Part shown: piece after piece, positions 30,692 to 39,343 of the stretch
How positions within the stretch are numbered: position 1 is the first letter of the stretch
How the letters are laid out: each line of letters starts with the position of its first letter
NCBI RefSeq assembly: GCF_014489575.1
Contig: NZ_CP060789.1
Coordinates: 1,116,001-1,180,000 of the forward strand
Source of the DNA: Tessaracoccus defluvii
GTDB taxonomy: Bacteria; Actinomycetota; Actinomycetes; Propionibacteriales; Propionibacteriaceae
Length of the DNA: 64,000 nucleotides
Direction of reading: 5' to 3'
Position numbers and translations under genes: made by a program
Notes under the pieces: generated by a model
Database searches by the model: none
Told to the model about the DNA's origin: nothing
What the model saw: only the letters and a program-made list of their open reading frames with translations

Positions 30692-30750
30692 GCGGGTCAG
30701 CTGACCCGCATCCGACCAGGGGAGGGCGCGGCCACGTGCCGCGCCCTCCC
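30692..30750 (+). terminator. Two hairpins between binding protein and permease genes
   Basis: GCGGGTCAG/CTGACCCGC (30692-30709) is a perfect palindrome, and GGGAGGGCGCGGC/GCCGCGCCCTCCC (30720-30750, 5-nt loop) is a perfect 13-bp hairpin. No U-tract follows. They probably stabilise the upstream mRNA or cause partial termination, so that binding protein exceeds permease. Confidence 0.75.
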
Positions 30751-30767
30751 TGTCAAGGAGCACATCA

Positions 30768-31610
30768 ATGAAGAAGTCGCTACGGAACTGGGGATGGCTG
30801 TTCACCGGCCCGACCCTGGCCGCATTCATGATCGGGTTCGTTGTCCCGTTCGCACTGGGGGTCTACCTCTCTTTCACCGAGTTCCGCACCGTGACCAAGT
30901 CGACGTGGGTGGGACTCGACAACTACGCCAAGCTGCTGGGAGACGACATCTTCCTGCATTCGCTCTGGTACACGGCCGCGTTCGCGATCGTGACGACGAT
31001 CATCATCAACGTGGGCGCCTTCACCCTGGCGTTCTTCCTGGTGAAGACGTTCCGGGGCCGCAACCTCTTCCGCTCCGTCTTCTTCATGCCGAACCTCATC
31101 GGCGGCATCGTGCTCGGCTACATCTGGCTGCTGCTGCTCAACGGCATCCTCGGCTACTGGGCCCGCTCCATCACCTACGACTCCACCTACGGTTTCTGGG
31201 GCATGGTCGTCCTGCTCTGCTGGCAGCAGATCGGCTACATGATGATCATCTACATCGCCGGTCTGCAGGCGATCCCCGGCGAGCTGTACGAGGCCGCTGA
31301 GATGGACGGCGCCTCCGGCAGCAAGATCCTGGGCCACGTCACCCTGCCCCTGGTCATGCCGTCGATCACGGTCGTCACCTTCCTCACTATCACCAACGGC
31401 TTCAAGATGTTCGACCAGAACCTGGCGCTCACGAACGGCGCGCCGTCGCGCATGTCCGAGATGCTAGCGCTCAACATCTTCAACACCTTCTACGGCCGCA
31501 CCGGCTTCGAGGGCGTCGGCCAGGCCAAGGCCGTCATCTTCCTCATCATCGTCGCGGTCATCGCCCTGGCCCAGAACCGCTTCGCCCGCTCGAAGGAGGC
31601 CGTGGCATGA
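30768..31610 (+). CDS. Sugar ABC transporter permease (MalF-like)
   Basis: A 280-residue CUT1 permease with six membrane helices. The EAA loop that contacts the ATPase is ELYEAAEMDGASGSKILGHV followed by TLPLVMPS. Start ATG 30768 with CAAGGAGCAC in front. The next permease overlaps by ATGA. No ATPase gene is present in the operon, so a shared MsmK-type ATPase elsewhere is expected. Confidence 0.92.
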   Translation: MKKSLRNWGWLFTGPTLAAFMIGFVVPFALGVYLSFTEFRTVTKSTWVGLDNYAKLLGDDIFLHSLWYTAAFAIVTTIIINVGAFTLAFFLVKTFRGRNLFRSVFFMPNLIGGIVLGYIWLLLLNGILGYWARSITYDSTYGFWGMVVLLCWQQIGYMMIIYIAGLQAIPGELYEAAEMDGASGSKILGHVTLPLVMPSITVVTFLTITNGFKMFDQNLALTNGAPSRMSEMLALNIFNTFYGRTGFEGVGQAKAVIFLIIVAVIALAQNRFARSKEAVA

Positions 31611-32443
31611 ACGACACCCCCCGCCGCGGATGGCTGTGGACGACGATCTTCGCCGTCATCGCCGTCGTCTACATGTTCCCCATCGCCCTCGTCCTCATCA
31701 ACTCGTTCAAGGACAAGGTTTACATCGCCTCGGAGCCCTTCGCGCTCCCGAGTACCGAGAGCTTCGTCGGCTTCGCGAACTACTTCCGCGGCGTCGAGCT
31801 CACCAACTTCCTGAGCTCGTTCGTCTGGTCGCTGGTCATCACGACCGGCGCCACCCTCCTGATCGTCATCTGCACATCGATGACCGCCTGGTGGGTCGTG
31901 CGGATGGACAACCGCTACGCCAAGACGCTGTACACCGCGTTCCTGTTCAACCTGGTCGTCCCGTTCCAGATGGTGATGTTCACCCTGTCGTGGCTCGCCG
32001 ACTACCTCGGGCTCAACAACCCATTCGGGTTGTGGATCATCTACCTCGGCTTCGGCGCCGGCCTCGCGGTGTTCATCTTCACCGGCTTCGTCAAGGGCAT
32101 CCCCTTCGAGATCGAGGAGGCCGCGACGATCGACGGCTGCGGGCCCGTCCGCACCTTCTTCCTCATCGTGCTGCCCATGATGAAGCCCGCGGTGATCACG
32201 GTCGCGATCCTCGAGGTCATGTGGCTGTGGAACGACTACCTGCTGCCGTACCTGACGCTCGATCTGAAGAACTACATGACGATCCCGATCGCCGTTCAGT
32301 ACCTGCGTGGCGGATACGGCTCCATCGACATGGGTGCCATGATGGGCGTGCTCGTGCTCGCCATGATTCCCGTCGTCGTGTTCTACCTGGCCAGCCAGAA
32401 GCACATCATTGCGGGCGTCGTCGCCGGCGCCGTCAAGGGCTGA
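31607..32443 (+). CDS. Sugar ABC transporter permease (MalG-like)
   Basis: A 278-residue CUT1 inner-membrane permease. The EAA loop is PFEIEEAATIDGCGPVRTFF followed by IVLPMMKPA. The terminal segment FYLASQKHIIAGVVAGAVKG is typical of MalG-like proteins. It overlaps the MalF-like gene by 4 bp and precedes the LacI regulator. Confidence 0.92.
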   Translation: MNDTPRRGWLWTTIFAVIAVVYMFPIALVLINSFKDKVYIASEPFALPSTESFVGFANYFRGVELTNFLSSFVWSLVITTGATLLIVICTSMTAWWVVRMDNRYAKTLYTAFLFNLVVPFQMVMFTLSWLADYLGLNNPFGLWIIYLGFGAGLAVFIFTGFVKGIPFEIEEAATIDGCGPVRTFFLIVLPMMKPAVITVAILEVMWLWNDYLLPYLTLDLKNYMTIPIAVQYLRGGYGSIDMGAMMGVLVLAMIPVVVFYLASQKHIIAGVVAGAVKG

Positions 32444-32471
32444 GGCCCACGCGTCAAGGAGGCGCTGACCC

Positions 32472-33592
32472 GTGTCAGAGATGACCATCAAGGAACTGGC
32501 GCGGATCTGCGGCGTCGCCGTCTCGACGGTGTCGCGCGCCATGAACGACCGCGCCGACGTGAACCCGACGACGCGCGCCCGGATCCGGGCCGCGGCCGAG
32601 GAACACGGCTACGTGCCGAACGCCAGCGCGCGGCACCTCAAGATCGGCTCCACACGGACCATCGCCGTCTTCATCCAGGGCGAGCTGGGCCAGATGCTGA
32701 TCGAGATCCTGCAGTGCCTGGAGACGGATTTCGCCGCCGCCGGGTACGACACGACGCTGTCGCACATCGCCGACAAGCAGACGGACCACGCCGCCACGGT
32801 CGAACGAATCGTGCGGCAGGGCAAGTTCACGGGAGTCGTCTTCCTGGGCCGCTACGGCAATGCCGACCCGGAGTCGTCCGCCCAACTAAGCCGCAGGCTC
32901 GCCGAGATCGACGTGCCGATGGTGTTCTGCACCACCCCGACTATTCGGGCAGCGCCGCCGAGCACGCCTCGATCTCGGTCGACGACCTGGCCGGCGGCCG
33001 TGACCTGACCGAACACCTGCTGGCGCGCGGACATCGCCGCATCGGCTTCATCGGCGCCGGTGCAGAACAAGACGGCGACCACCCGTGGGCGCTGCGGCTC
33101 ACCGGCTACACCCGCGCCCTGGAGGCCGCCGATGTCGCCGTCGACCCGACGCTCGCCGTGCCGTCGGTCATCGGGGCGGAGCCGTACTCGATGCGCAATG
33201 GCTACGAGTCGACCCGGGAGTGGCTGGCCGCCCGCCCCGCGGATGCCGAGCCGGTCACGGCGTTCGTCGGGGTCTGTGACGCGGTCGCGGTTGGGGCGGC
33301 GCGCGCGTTCCGCGAGGCTGGGCTGGTGATCCCGGACGATGTGTCACTCGTCGGCTTCGACGGCCTGGACCTCGCCGAGTTCCACAACCCACAGCTGACG
33401 ACGATCGCCCAGCCGATCGCGGAGATAGCGCAGAGTTCGGCGCGCATCCTGGTGGCCACCATCGACGATCCGGACAGGGCCGTCGAGCAGGTCTGGATCC
33501 GGGGCCGCCTGATCGAGGGCGCCTCGGTCGCGTCGCTGCCCACGACTGACATGGCGGGCTCCGCACAGGTCGTCCACAGAGGCGCCAGGTAA
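32472..33592 (+). CDS. LacI-family transcriptional regulator (apparent frameshift)
   Basis: The N-terminal HTH is TIKELARICGVAVSTVSRAM, followed by the hinge and the periplasmic-binding-like sensor domain (VDDLAGGRDLTEHLLARGHR, GFDGLDLAEFHNPQLTTI). A missing C near 32935-32940 shifts the frame; repair gives VFCTTPDYSGSA. About 373 residues from GTG 32472, which lies 9 bp after AAGGAGG; ATG 32481 is the alternative. As last gene of the sugar operon it probably represses it and the divergent GH65 gene through the two related palindromes. Confidence 0.88.
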
Positions 33593-33662
33593 TCTGGGAC
33601 GGCGGGCGCCTCCGCGCCCTACCCCGATGCAGGCCACATGGCCGCGGAGAGATCGTCACCTC

Positions 33663-34616
33663 ATGAAGTTCCGGACCCCCGTCCTCCTGGCGCTTAGCGC
33701 CCTGCTGGCCCTCGCCGGTTGTTCCACCCCGACCGCGACCCCGGAGTCATCGCCGTCTGCGTCGGGCTCTGCCTCGGCGGAGTCGACGACGGGGACCACC
33801 GGCACCCCGCCGACCGTGGACCGCGACCCGCAGGGAGACCTGCCCACGATCACATTCGACGGCGCGGGCATCCCCACCATGGAGACGACCCCGACCGACC
33901 CTCCTGCTGACATCAGCGTCAAGACATTGAAGGCGGGCGACGGCGACGAGGTGGCCGAAGGCGCCTACGTCAAGGTGAACTACGCGGGCTTCCTCTGGAG
34001 CGACGGCTCACAGTTCGACTCGTCCTACGACCGTGGGGAGTCGACGAGCTTCTCGCTCAACCAGGTCGTCGACGGCTGGAAGTACGGGCTCGCCGGCACC
34101 AGGGTGGGCGACCAGGTCCAGATCGTCGTCCCGCCGGTCTACGGCTACGGCGACCAGGACAGCGGGACCATCCCCGCCGGCTCGACGCTCGTGTTCGTCG
34201 TCGATGTGCTCGGTTCCACCGCCATCACCACCGACGCGCTCGCCGCCGCGACGGCGACCGACGCCGAACTGCCCGCCGGCCTCACGGTCGAGGGCGACCT
34301 CGGCAGCCAGCCGAGCCTCGTCTACGCCGATGGCTCGACCGCGCCGGCAGAGTCCCAGATCATCGTCCTCTCAGAAGGCGCAGGCGCCGAGATCACCGAA
34401 GCCGACACCGTCTTCTACCACATGGTCGGCGGCGACTGGGGCGGCGAGACGGAGGTCGACTGGGAGGTCGGCTACCAGCAGGTCCCTAGCGCGAACGCCA
34501 TCGAACTGCTCGGCAAGAAGGTCGGCTCCCGCGTGCTGCTGATCTACCCGGCCGATGAGTCCAACACCGAGGCCCAGGTGCTCGTCCTCGACCTCCTCGC
34601 GAGCGTGCCGGCCTGA
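33663..34616 (+). CDS. FKBP-type peptidyl-prolyl isomerase lipoprotein
   Basis: A 317-residue lipoprotein: lipobox LAGC with Cys20, then a Ser/Thr/Pro-rich linker (to about residue 60). An FKBP domain (about 85-185) follows with VKVNYAGFLWSDGSQFDSSY, VVDGWKYGLAGTRVGDQVQI and PPVYGYG. A second, degenerate FKBP-like domain occupies about 200-317 (TVFYHMVGGDWGGETEVDWE, IELLGKKVGSRVLLIYPAD) and lacks the aromatic pocket motif. It probably helps fold exported proteins. The stop overlaps the SorC gene by one base. Confidence 0.9.
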   Translation: MKFRTPVLLALSALLALAGCSTPTATPESSPSASGSASAESTTGTTGTPPTVDRDPQGDLPTITFDGAGIPTMETTPTDPPADISVKTLKAGDGDEVAEGAYVKVNYAGFLWSDGSQFDSSYDRGESTSFSLNQVVDGWKYGLAGTRVGDQVQIVVPPVYGYGDQDSGTIPAGSTLVFVVDVLGSTAITTDALAAATATDAELPAGLTVEGDLGSQPSLVYADGSTAPAESQIIVLSEGAGAEITEADTVFYHMVGGDWGGETEVDWEVGYQQVPSANAIELLGKKVGSRVLLIYPADESNTEAQVLVLDLLASVPA

Positions 34617-35656
34617 TGTCTGCGACCTCCCCGGAGGGCGAGACCTCCCGCGGGATCGGGCGGCCCCGCGACCTCGAGCGACTGGGGGCGGCGCACCGTC
34701 GCACATTGGTGACGGTGGCGAAGGCGTTCCACATCGACGGCAGATCCCGCGTCGAGATCGCCGACGAGCTGGGCATCTCCAGGTTCAAGGTCGCGCGCTG
34801 CCTCGAGGAGGCCAGGCGGGTGGGCATCGTGTCGATCACTGTGATGTCCAGCAGCCCGCTGCCCGCACTCTCCCAGGAACTGGCCCACCACCTTGGCCTG
34901 CGGCGGGTCCGAGTCGTCGAGGTGTTCGGCGACACGGGCAATGTGAGGGCTGCGGTCGGCCGGGAGGCCGGAACGCTCCTCAACGAGGGGCTCGCGGAGG
35001 GCGAGGTGCTGGGCATCGGCTGGGGCCGGACGCTCGACACCATGTTCGACGACATCGACCACCTGCCCGCTGTGGAGATCGTGCAGTTGTCCGGCCGGTT
35101 CCCCGGAGACGTGAGCAACTCGGCCGCACAGCTGACGCGCCGCAGCGTCGCTCTCACCGGGGGGACGTCGGCGCGTGTCATCCGGGCGCCATTCTTCATC
35201 AGCGACGCCCGCCAGGCCCACGCCGCCCGCCGGCATCCGAACATCGCGTCGGTCGTCGCCGACTTCGACCGCATTACCACCGCGGTCGTCGGGATCGGCG
35301 CGGTCGGCACGGACGCCCTGTCGATGGCCTACTCCGCGATCCCGGAGCGCTTCCTGCAGAGTGTGCGGGCCTCCGGATCCGTGGGGGAGGTGCAGGGCGC
35401 ACTGTTCGCGGCCGACGGCCACACCGTGAGCTCCAACAGCCGGCACACACTCAACATCACCCCTCGCCAGTTGGCGAAGGTGCCGCGGGTCATCGCGGCG
35501 GCCGCTGACCCACGGAAGGCGGCGGCCGTCCACGCCGTCTGCCGCTCCGGCATCCTCACCGACCTCGTCGTGGACGTCGAGTTGGCCACCGCGCTCCTGG
35601 GCCGGTCGCCCGTCACGGAGACGTTTCACGCGGCTCGTCCCGCGACCGACGACTGA
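34616..35656 (+). CDS. SorC-family sugar-binding transcriptional regulator
   Basis: A 346-residue regulator. The N-terminal HTH is at about residues 30-65 (FHIDGRSRVEIADELGISRF then KVARCLEEARRVGIV), and the SorC effector domain contains LGIGWGRTLDTMF, VVGIGAVG and the C-terminal GILTDLVVDVELA. Effectors of this family are sugar phosphates. It lies 106 bp upstream of an AraL-like phosphatase and AraM-type dehydrogenase and probably controls them. Confidence 0.88.
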   Translation: MSATSPEGETSRGIGRPRDLERLGAAHRRTLVTVAKAFHIDGRSRVEIADELGISRFKVARCLEEARRVGIVSITVMSSSPLPALSQELAHHLGLRRVRVVEVFGDTGNVRAAVGREAGTLLNEGLAEGEVLGIGWGRTLDTMFDDIDHLPAVEIVQLSGRFPGDVSNSAAQLTRRSVALTGGTSARVIRAPFFISDARQAHAARRHPNIASVVADFDRITTAVVGIGAVGTDALSMAYSAIPERFLQSVRASGSVGEVQGALFAADGHTVSSNSRHTLNITPRQLAKVPRVIAAAADPRKAAAVHAVCRSGILTDLVVDVELATALLGRSPVTETFHAARPATDD

Positions 35657-35762
35657 CACCTTTCCGCTCACTTGTGCAGGATCCCTGTCTGGTGGGCACA
35701 GTGCCGGGGCAGGTCTCCTACAGTCGGAATCGGAGACAAGCACGAGACCAACGAAGGCAGCC

Positions 35763-36626
35763 ATGGAGAACATCCCGCTCGCACGCCCGACAGAGCTGTA
35801 CGACGCGTACCTCTTCGACCTGGACGGCACCATCTATCTGGGAGAGGAACTGCTCCCGGGTGCGCGACGCATGATCGAAGAACTCCGCCGCCGCGACATC
35901 CCGGTCCGCTTCCTGTCCAACAACCCGACCAAGGCGCCGACGCAGTACGCCGAGAAGCTGGAGCGGCTGGGGCTCCCCACCGCGCTGCCCGACATCGCGA
36001 ACACGGTCGCGACCATGGTGAACTTCCTGCTCGCCAACCACCGCGACGCCGTGGTGTTCCCGATCGCGGAGCAGCCCCTCATCGACGCGCTTGAGGCGGC
36101 GGGCATCGCGATGAGCGACGACCCCGCCCGGATCGACATTGTGATCGCCTCGTACGACCGCGGCTTCGACTACCGCAAGCTGCAGATCGCCTTCGACGCC
36201 ATCTGGTTCCACAAGCGGGCGTTCCTCGTCGCCACCAACCCCGACCGGTACTGCCCGTTCCCGGGCGGCCGGGGCGAGCCGGACTGTGCCGCCATCGTCG
36301 CCGCCATCGAGGCCTGCACCGGCACGACGTGCCGGCAGATCGTCGGCAAGCCCGACCCGAACATGGTCACGCAGGCCCTCGCCGGCCTCGACGTCGACCC
36401 GGCCCGGTGCGTCATGGTGGGGGACCGGCTCGGCACCGACATCGAGCTCGCTGTCCGCGCCTCGATGCCCTCGGCCATGACGCTGACCGGCGACTCCACC
36501 CTCGATGACGTGGCGGCCGCCCCCGTCGACCACCGCCCCACCTACATCCTCGAACGCATCGACCAGCTGATCCCCGCCCACGTGTGGGATGAACTCGGCT
36601 GGACCGCCGACGAGACGCACGCCTGA
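35763..36626 (+). CDS. HAD-IIA phosphatase (NagD/AraL-like)
   Basis: A 287-residue HAD-IIA hydrolase: YLFDLDGTIYLGEELLPGA (nucleophile Asp and acid Asp), VRFLSNNPT, the C2 cap with NPDRYCPFPGG, then VGKPDPNMVTQAL and MVGDRLGTDIELAV. The NagD/AraL subgroup dephosphorylates small sugar phosphates or glycerol/glycolate phosphates. It sits 32 bp before an AraM homologue; araL and araM are also adjacent in the B. subtilis arabinose operon, so AraL-like function is a reasonable inference. Confidence 0.86.
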   Translation: MENIPLARPTELYDAYLFDLDGTIYLGEELLPGARRMIEELRRRDIPVRFLSNNPTKAPTQYAEKLERLGLPTALPDIANTVATMVNFLLANHRDAVVFPIAEQPLIDALEAAGIAMSDDPARIDIVIASYDRGFDYRKLQIAFDAIWFHKRAFLVATNPDRYCPFPGGRGEPDCAAIVAAIEACTGTTCRQIVGKPDPNMVTQALAGLDVDPARCVMVGDRLGTDIELAVRASMPSAMTLTGDSTLDDVAAAPVDHRPTYILERIDQLIPAHVWDELGWTADETHA

Positions 36627-36658
36627 CGAGACGCGCAACAGCCGCGAAAGGAACCCCC

Positions 36659-38028
36659 ATGTCACTCATCGCCACCGCTCTGGAGAGTGCCGACGAAACC
36701 CGGGCCATCGAGTTCGGCGAGGACGTCCTCGGCCGCACCGGCACCCTGTTCCGCTCCCTCTTCCCCGGCAAGAAGGTGCTGGTCGTCGCCGACGGCAACA
36801 CCTTCGCCGTCGCGGGCGAGCAGGTCGTCGCCTCCCTCCTGGAGGCGGGCGTCGAGTTCGCCGCCGAGCCCCACATCTTCCCCGGCACACCGACCCTCTA
36901 CGCCGACTACGACAACACGACGACCATCCGGAACCTCCTGGCGGGGCTCGACGACACCGTCGCCTGCTCCATCGCCGCCGGCACCCTCAACGACCTGACC
37001 AAGCTCGCCTCCGGCGAACTGGGCCGCGAGTACCTCAACGTCTGCACCGCGGCCTCGGTGGACGGCTTCGCCGCCTACGGCGCCTCCATCTCGGTGGACG
37101 GATTCAAGATCACGCGAAACTGTCCCGCTCCGGCCGGGCTCGTCGCCGACCTCGAGGTCATGGCGGGTGCCCCGCAGCGCCTCTCCTCGACCGGCTACGG
37201 CGACCTGATCGAGAAGATCCCCGCCGGCGCCGACTGGATCCTCGCCGATGAGCTCGGCGTCGAAGCGATCGACGACTACGTCTGGGGCCTCGTGCAGGGC
37301 CGACTCCGCAATGCGCTGGGGGACCCCGCGGGCGTCGCCGCCGGCGACAAGGGCGCCATCGCCGGGCTCGCGGAGGGCAACGTCCTGTCCGGCCTGGCCA
37401 TGCAGGCGATGAAGTCGTCGCGGCCCGCCTCGGGAGCCGGCCACCAGTTCTCCCACACCTGGGAGATGGAGGGCCACGGCCTCGACTGGGAGCCGCCGCT
37501 CAGCCACGGCTACAAGGTCGCCGTCGGCACCGTCGCCTCCCTCGCGCTCTGGGAGGAGGCCCTGCGCCTCGACATCGACGCCCTCGACCTCGACGCCATC
37601 GTCGCGGCAGCCCCGGGGCGGGACGCGATCGAGGCCAGGATCCGCGCGTCGCTGCCCGCACGCATCCAGGATGAGGCGATCGCCGCGTCCCTGGCCAAGC
37701 ACGTGGAGGGGGAGGAGCTCCTGGCCCGTCTCGAGCGGCTCCGCGAGCGCTGGAGCGTCATCAAGGAGCGCGTCAGCCCGCAGCTCGTCTCGCCGCAGGA
37801 GGCAGCCTCCATGCTGCACGCCGCCGGCGCCCCGAACCATCCCGAACTGATCGGGATCGACTGGGACCGCTTCCGCGCCACGCACCACAAGGCGTACATG
37901 ATCCGGTCGCGCTACACCGTGCTCGAACTCCTGAACGAGACCGGCATGTTCGACACAGTGCTCGAGCGGCTGTTCTCCCCGGAGGGGTTCTGGGGCGGCA
38001 TCGCGCCGCCGACACCCTCGCGCACTAA
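36659..38028 (+). CDS. araM: sn-Glycerol-1-phosphate dehydrogenase, AraM/EgsA type (apparent frameshift at the end)
   Basis: NAD(P)H-dependent, metal-dependent dehydrogenase of the AraM family, which reduces dihydroxyacetone phosphate to sn-glycerol 1-phosphate. Motifs: VLVVADGNTFAVAG, SIAAGTLNDLTK (the GGGxxxD-equivalent), TAASVDGFAAYGAS (metal Asp), and GAGHQFSHTWEM with the metal His residues. The nominal frame runs to 38239 and overlaps the opposite LacI gene. Adding one G to TGGGGCGG near 37995 instead gives EGFWGRHRAADTLAH and a stop at 38026-38028, about 456 residues, the family length. That end is used here. Confidence 0.87.
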
Positions 38029-38083
38029 AGAGATGTCCCGCTTGTCAGACGGCGGGGCGGCGGGCAGGACCGCCACAGAGATC

Positions 38084-38122
38084 GGCGCCCCGGCGGGACT
38101 CCATTCCTACCGCCGGGGCGCC
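38084..38122. terminator. Perfect 13-bp hairpin between convergent genes
   Basis: GGCGCCCCGGCGG (38084-38096) pairs exactly with CCGCCGGGGCGCC (38110-38122). It sits between the repaired araM stop and the LacI gene stop, as a bidirectional terminator would. Its position supports the shorter araM end. Confidence 0.8.
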
Positions 38123-38144
38123 GTGTCGCGTCCAGGCGCAGCCG

Positions 38145-39152
38145 TCAGGCCGAGTCGCGGACGAGAAGCTCCCAGGGTGTGTCGAACGTCTCTGGCGCGA
38201 TGGTCGGGTCCTCGGCGCGGTCGAGAAGGTGGCCGATGACGGACCGGTAGTCGGGATCGCGCACGCCCACGGTCGTGAGCGACGGCTGGGTCAATGCCCC
38301 CTCGGCGATGTTGCCCATGCCGGCGATGCGCAGGGCTCCCGGCACGGCGATCCCGGCGTTGCGCGCGACGCAGGCCAGGGTGATGGCCATCCGGTCGGAC
38401 TGGCAGACGACCGCCTGGGTACCGTCCACGGAGATGCCGTCGAGGATCGCCCTCGCCTGAACGGGATCAGGCGCGACGGCGACCCGATGCAGCACAGGCA
38501 CGACGCCGGTTATGGCGGCGGCCTCGGTCACCACCGCGGTCCTGCGGTCGAGCACGCGACGGTTGACCCGCGGCGTGGCTGTCACATAGTGCACGCCCTG
38601 GGAGCCGGAGCGGCGCAGATGCGCGAAGAGGTCGATGAGCGCCGCCCTCTCATGCCGTCGGATCAGCGACAGCCCCGGCGGAGCCTCGTTGGCCACAGCC
38701 AGGACAGGGATGGGAAGGGCAGCCAGCCGCGACTGTGTCGCCTCGGCCATGTTCTCCAGGCCCATGACGATGAGGGCGTCGGCGAGGCCGCCGCGGACGA
38801 GCCGCAACTGGCGGGCCAGGCTCGCGTCGTCGCTGTACTGGAGGAACACGGTCTCCATCTCCCTCGCACCGGCCAGGTCCTGCACCTGACTGATCAGTTC
38901 GCTGGAGAGGGTAGGCAGCGGAACATGGGTCAGGACCGTCACGATGCCGCTCGGACGTCGTTTGAGGGCCCTCGCTGCCCACTGCGGGTTGTAGCCGAGC
39001 TGCTCCATCGCGTCGAAGACCCGCTGCTGCGTCTCAGGCGACGCTGGCGTCGACCGGCTGGACCGTCCGCTGAGGATGTAGCTGACCGTAGCGGTCGAAA
39101 CGCCGGCGAGGCGTGCGACGTCGGCCTGGGTGGGCCGTGGCTGACTGGTCAT
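38145..39152 (-). CDS. LacI-family transcriptional regulator
   Basis: A 335-residue intact LacI regulator: HTH TQADVARLAGVSTATVSYIL, then GYNPQWAARALKRR and the effector domain (LTTVGVRDPDYRSVIGHLLD at the end). The ligand is unknown. It is convergent with araM and divergent from metY. Its target may be araLM or genes outside the window. Confidence 0.9.
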   Translation of the reverse strand: MTSQPRPTQADVARLAGVSTATVSYILSGRSSRSTPASPETQQRVFDAMEQLGYNPQWAARALKRRPSGIVTVLTHVPLPTLSSELISQVQDLAGAREMETVFLQYSDDASLARQLRLVRGGLADALIVMGLENMAEATQSRLAALPIPVLAVANEAPPGLSLIRRHERAALIDLFAHLRRSGSQGVHYVTATPRVNRRVLDRRTAVVTEAAAITGVVPVLHRVAVAPDPVQARAILDGISVDGTQAVVCQSDRMAITLACVARNAGIAVPGALRIAGMGNIAEGALTQPSLTTVGVRDPDYRSVIGHLLDRAEDPTIAPETFDTPWELLVRDSA

Positions 39153-39343
39153 GGCTTCAGGCTACTGAGGAGGGTCGGCGGGCTCCTGCCCAGGGGAGGT
39201 TAGGCGGGCCGCCGGGCCGCCCGTGCGATCCCGGGCGGCGAATGATGCTGACAGCGAACCGAGGCGCCTCACAGCGTGGATGCCGCCACACGGCGGGCCG
39301 CCGCCGACTACCGTTCTCGGCAACCTCAGAAGGGACACCACCC

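Noticed and set aside
38029..38239. C-terminal extension of the AraM protein into the opposite LacI gene
   Set aside because: The tail is not family-like, it crosses a terminator hairpin, and a one-base repair gives a normal end at 38028.
39153..39343. SAM riboswitch upstream of metY (a CGGCAACC motif near 39317-39325)
   Set aside because: Only this short motif fits; the other conserved helices and the pseudoknot of SAM-I/SAM-IV types could not be found.
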